Source: Hyphomicrobiales bacterium
Lineage (GTDB): Bacteria; Pseudomonadota; Alphaproteobacteria; Rhizobiales; Phreatobacteraceae
NCBI GenBank assembly: GCA_017304475.1
Contig: JAFKKV010000032.1
Span: 1-64,000, forward strand
Direction of reading: 5' to 3'
DNA length: 64,000 bases
Under the pieces are notes generated by a model. The model was not told the DNA's origin and ran no database searches. It saw nothing but the letters and a program-made list of their open reading frames with translations. Below, one piece after another: positions 62,563 to 64,000 of this stretch. Position 1 is the stretch's first letter. The number at the start of each line of letters is the position of its first letter. The position numbers and the translations under genes are program-made.

Positions 62563-63909
62563 TCAGGACGCCACGCGGGCAAGCGCCGCGGCAATCGACG
62601 CCTTGAGCATCTCGATCATCTGGTCGATCTCGCCGCGCGAAATGATATAGGGCGGCGCCAAAATCACGTGGTCGCCGTTATAGCCGTCGACCGTGCCCGG
62701 CGAGGGATAGCAGAGCAGGCCGCGGTTGAACGCCTCCTCCTTGACCTTGGCCTGCAGGCCGAGGGCCGGGGCGAAAGGTGCCTTGGTCTCGCGGTCCTTG
62801 ACCAGTTCGAGGGCGACGAAAAAGCCGCGCCCCCTGATATCGCCGACATGCGGGTTCTGCCCGAAGGCCTCGCGCAGCGCCCCCATCAGATAGTCGCCGT
62901 CGGTCCGGCATTTTTCCACCAGCCCGTCGCGGATGATCACCTTCTGCACGGCGAGGCCGGCGGCGCAGGCGGCGGTATGGCCGGAATAGGTGTGGACGCT
63001 GGCGATGGTGCCGAAGCTGTCGGCAATGGTGCGATAGACCTCCTCGGTCATCAGCGCCGCGCCGAGCGGCGCATAACCGCCGGCCAGACCTTTCGCCGTG
63101 TACATCACGTCGGGCGCGACGCCGTCATGGGCGAGCGCCCGCCAGGTGCCGCAGCGGCCGACCCCGCACATCACCTCGTCGGCGATCAGCAGGATGCCGT
63201 AGCGGCTGCAGATCTCGCGCATCTTCCGGGCATAACCGTCGGGCGCCGGAACCGCGCCGCCCGCCGCCCCCACCACCGGCTCGAAGAACAGCGCGGCGAT
63301 GCGCTCGGCGCCGACCCGGTGGATCTCGCGCTCGAACTCTGCGGCGAGATGATCGGCGAGTTCATGGGGCGCGACGCCGGCCGGCGGGCGATAGGCATTG
63401 GCCGGCGACAGATGGGTCACCGGCATGAGCGCGCCGGCATAGGGCTTGCGCCGGGCCGGATGGCCCGACAGCGCGAGCGCGCCGAACGTATAGCCGTGCC
63501 AGGACTGCCGCCGGGCGAAGAAATGGGTGCGGCCCGAATGGCCGCGCGCGACATGATATTGCAGGGCGATCTTCATCGCGGTCTCGGTGGCTTCCGAACC
63601 GCCGGAGACGAAGCTGACCCGGCTCATGCCGCCGCCGGCCTGCTCGATGATCGTCTCGGCGAGCTGGTCGATCGGGTCGGAGGTGAAGTTGGACGAATAA
63701 CCGAAGGACAGCTTGTCATATTGCGCCTTGATCGCCTCGATCACCTCGCGATGACCGTGGCCGAGGCAAAACAGCGCGGGCCCCGAGGAGCCGTCGAGAT
63801 AGCGCCGGCCTGTCTCGTCGACGACATAGATGCCTTCGCCGCCGACCGCCTTGGGCAGCCTTTCGCCGACCTTGTGCTGGTTCAACCAGCGATGACCGAT
63901 ATCGTCCAT
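62563..63909 (-). CDS. Class III (omega-type) aminotransferase
   Basis: PLP-dependent transaminase, 448 residues. The PLP lysine is Lys273 in MYTAKGLAGGYAPLGA, preceded by Asp244 in LLIADEVMCGVGR and the phosphate-binding SGGSEATE at 102-109. The sequence FSYGYSSNFTSDP-like start (LSFGYSSNFTSDPIDQLAET) and HGYTFGALALSGHPARRKPY match class III enzymes acting on beta-alanine, taurine, GABA or other omega-amino compounds. With the SDR and amide-type transporter downstream it could convert an imported amine to its aldehyde or keto form. The region 63910-64000 upstream holds no gene I can support. Confidence 0.91.
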   Translation of the reverse strand: MDDIGHRWLNQHKVGERLPKAVGGEGIYVVDETGRRYLDGSSGPALFCLGHGHREVIEAIKAQYDKLSFGYSSNFTSDPIDQLAETIIEQAGGGMSRVSFVSGGSEATETAMKIALQYHVARGHSGRTHFFARRQSWHGYTFGALALSGHPARRKPYAGALMPVTHLSPANAYRPPAGVAPHELADHLAAEFEREIHRVGAERIAALFFEPVVGAAGGAVPAPDGYARKMREICSRYGILLIADEVMCGVGRCGTWRALAHDGVAPDVMYTAKGLAGGYAPLGAALMTEEVYRTIADSFGTIASVHTYSGHTAACAAGLAVQKVIIRDGLVEKCRTDGDYLMGALREAFGQNPHVGDIRGRGFFVALELVKDRETKAPFAPALGLQAKVKEEAFNRGLLCYPSPGTVDGYNGDHVILAPPYIISRGEIDQMIEMLKASIAAALARVAS

Positions 63910-64000
63910 GTGAAGCCCTCGCAGTGGCAGGCTAGGGGCCAGTGGAGCGAGCGGTCAAATGCGCAATACGCATGCCGCCAAGGGGCAGGCGCGGGGTTGC

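Overview
The window is GC-rich (roughly two thirds G+C by eye) and densely coded, with many ATGA start/stop overlaps. Gene content and protein style suggest an alphaproteobacterium, probably Hyphomicrobiales: many ABC, TRAP and Bug-type binding proteins, a PHB depolymerase, an alphaproteobacterial-style porin and a PlsC of the NHQSTWE type. That placement is inference; no rRNA or marker gene is present. I see no tRNA, CRISPR array, transposase or phage gene. The window reads as chromosomal catabolic and transport DNA, most clusters carrying their own regulator.

Layout. (1) 1-11339: a peptide/nickel-type ABC operon on the minus strand (permeases, two ATPases, two tandem paralogous binding proteins). 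It diverges from a LacI regulator followed by an amidase, an aldo/keto reductase and an RbsD/FucU-type mutarotase; a perfect LacI-type palindrome lies between. (2) 11677-21143: a FCD-GntR regulator, a DctPQM TRAP transporter, a UTRA-GntR regulator, a class III CoA-transferase, an MmgE/PrpD protein, an enoyl-CoA hydratase and an orphan Bug binding protein, probably one organic-acid uptake and CoA-activation cluster. (3) 21149-26311: an RND efflux operon with a TetR gene at its end and an AcrR-like operator in front. (4) 27004-35040: an IclR-controlled operon of a fused HyuA-HyuB (5-oxoprolinase-type) protein, an OPT transporter, a DUF1177 protein and an AroM-family protein. This is the best candidate for a little-described system. 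(5) 35254-44707: plsC, a family 3 binding protein, a Liv-type ABC operon whose last gene is a shortened ATPase without an ABC signature, and a divergent RpiR/SIS regulator with an SDR. (6) 44736-54640: an MHS-type MFS symporter, PHB depolymerase, a GST-like protein, a LysR-linked redox gene group ending in a clear terminator, and a porin. (7) 54750-63909: a flavin monooxygenase-like protein facing a second peptide-type ABC operon with a fused double ATPase, preceded by an SDR and a class III aminotransferase.

Non-coding structure worth noting: a 41-bp perfect inverted repeat at 11357-11510 with a relative at 26692-26866; a threefold 17-bp direct repeat at 26633-26683; a nested inverted repeat at 36207-36374; and operator-like palindromes before most regulated operons. 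The shared theme is uptake of scarce organic solutes (peptide-like, carboxylate, cyclic amide) by high-affinity systems, each beside enzymes for the first catabolic steps. Substrates are not readable from sequence and are marked as inference.
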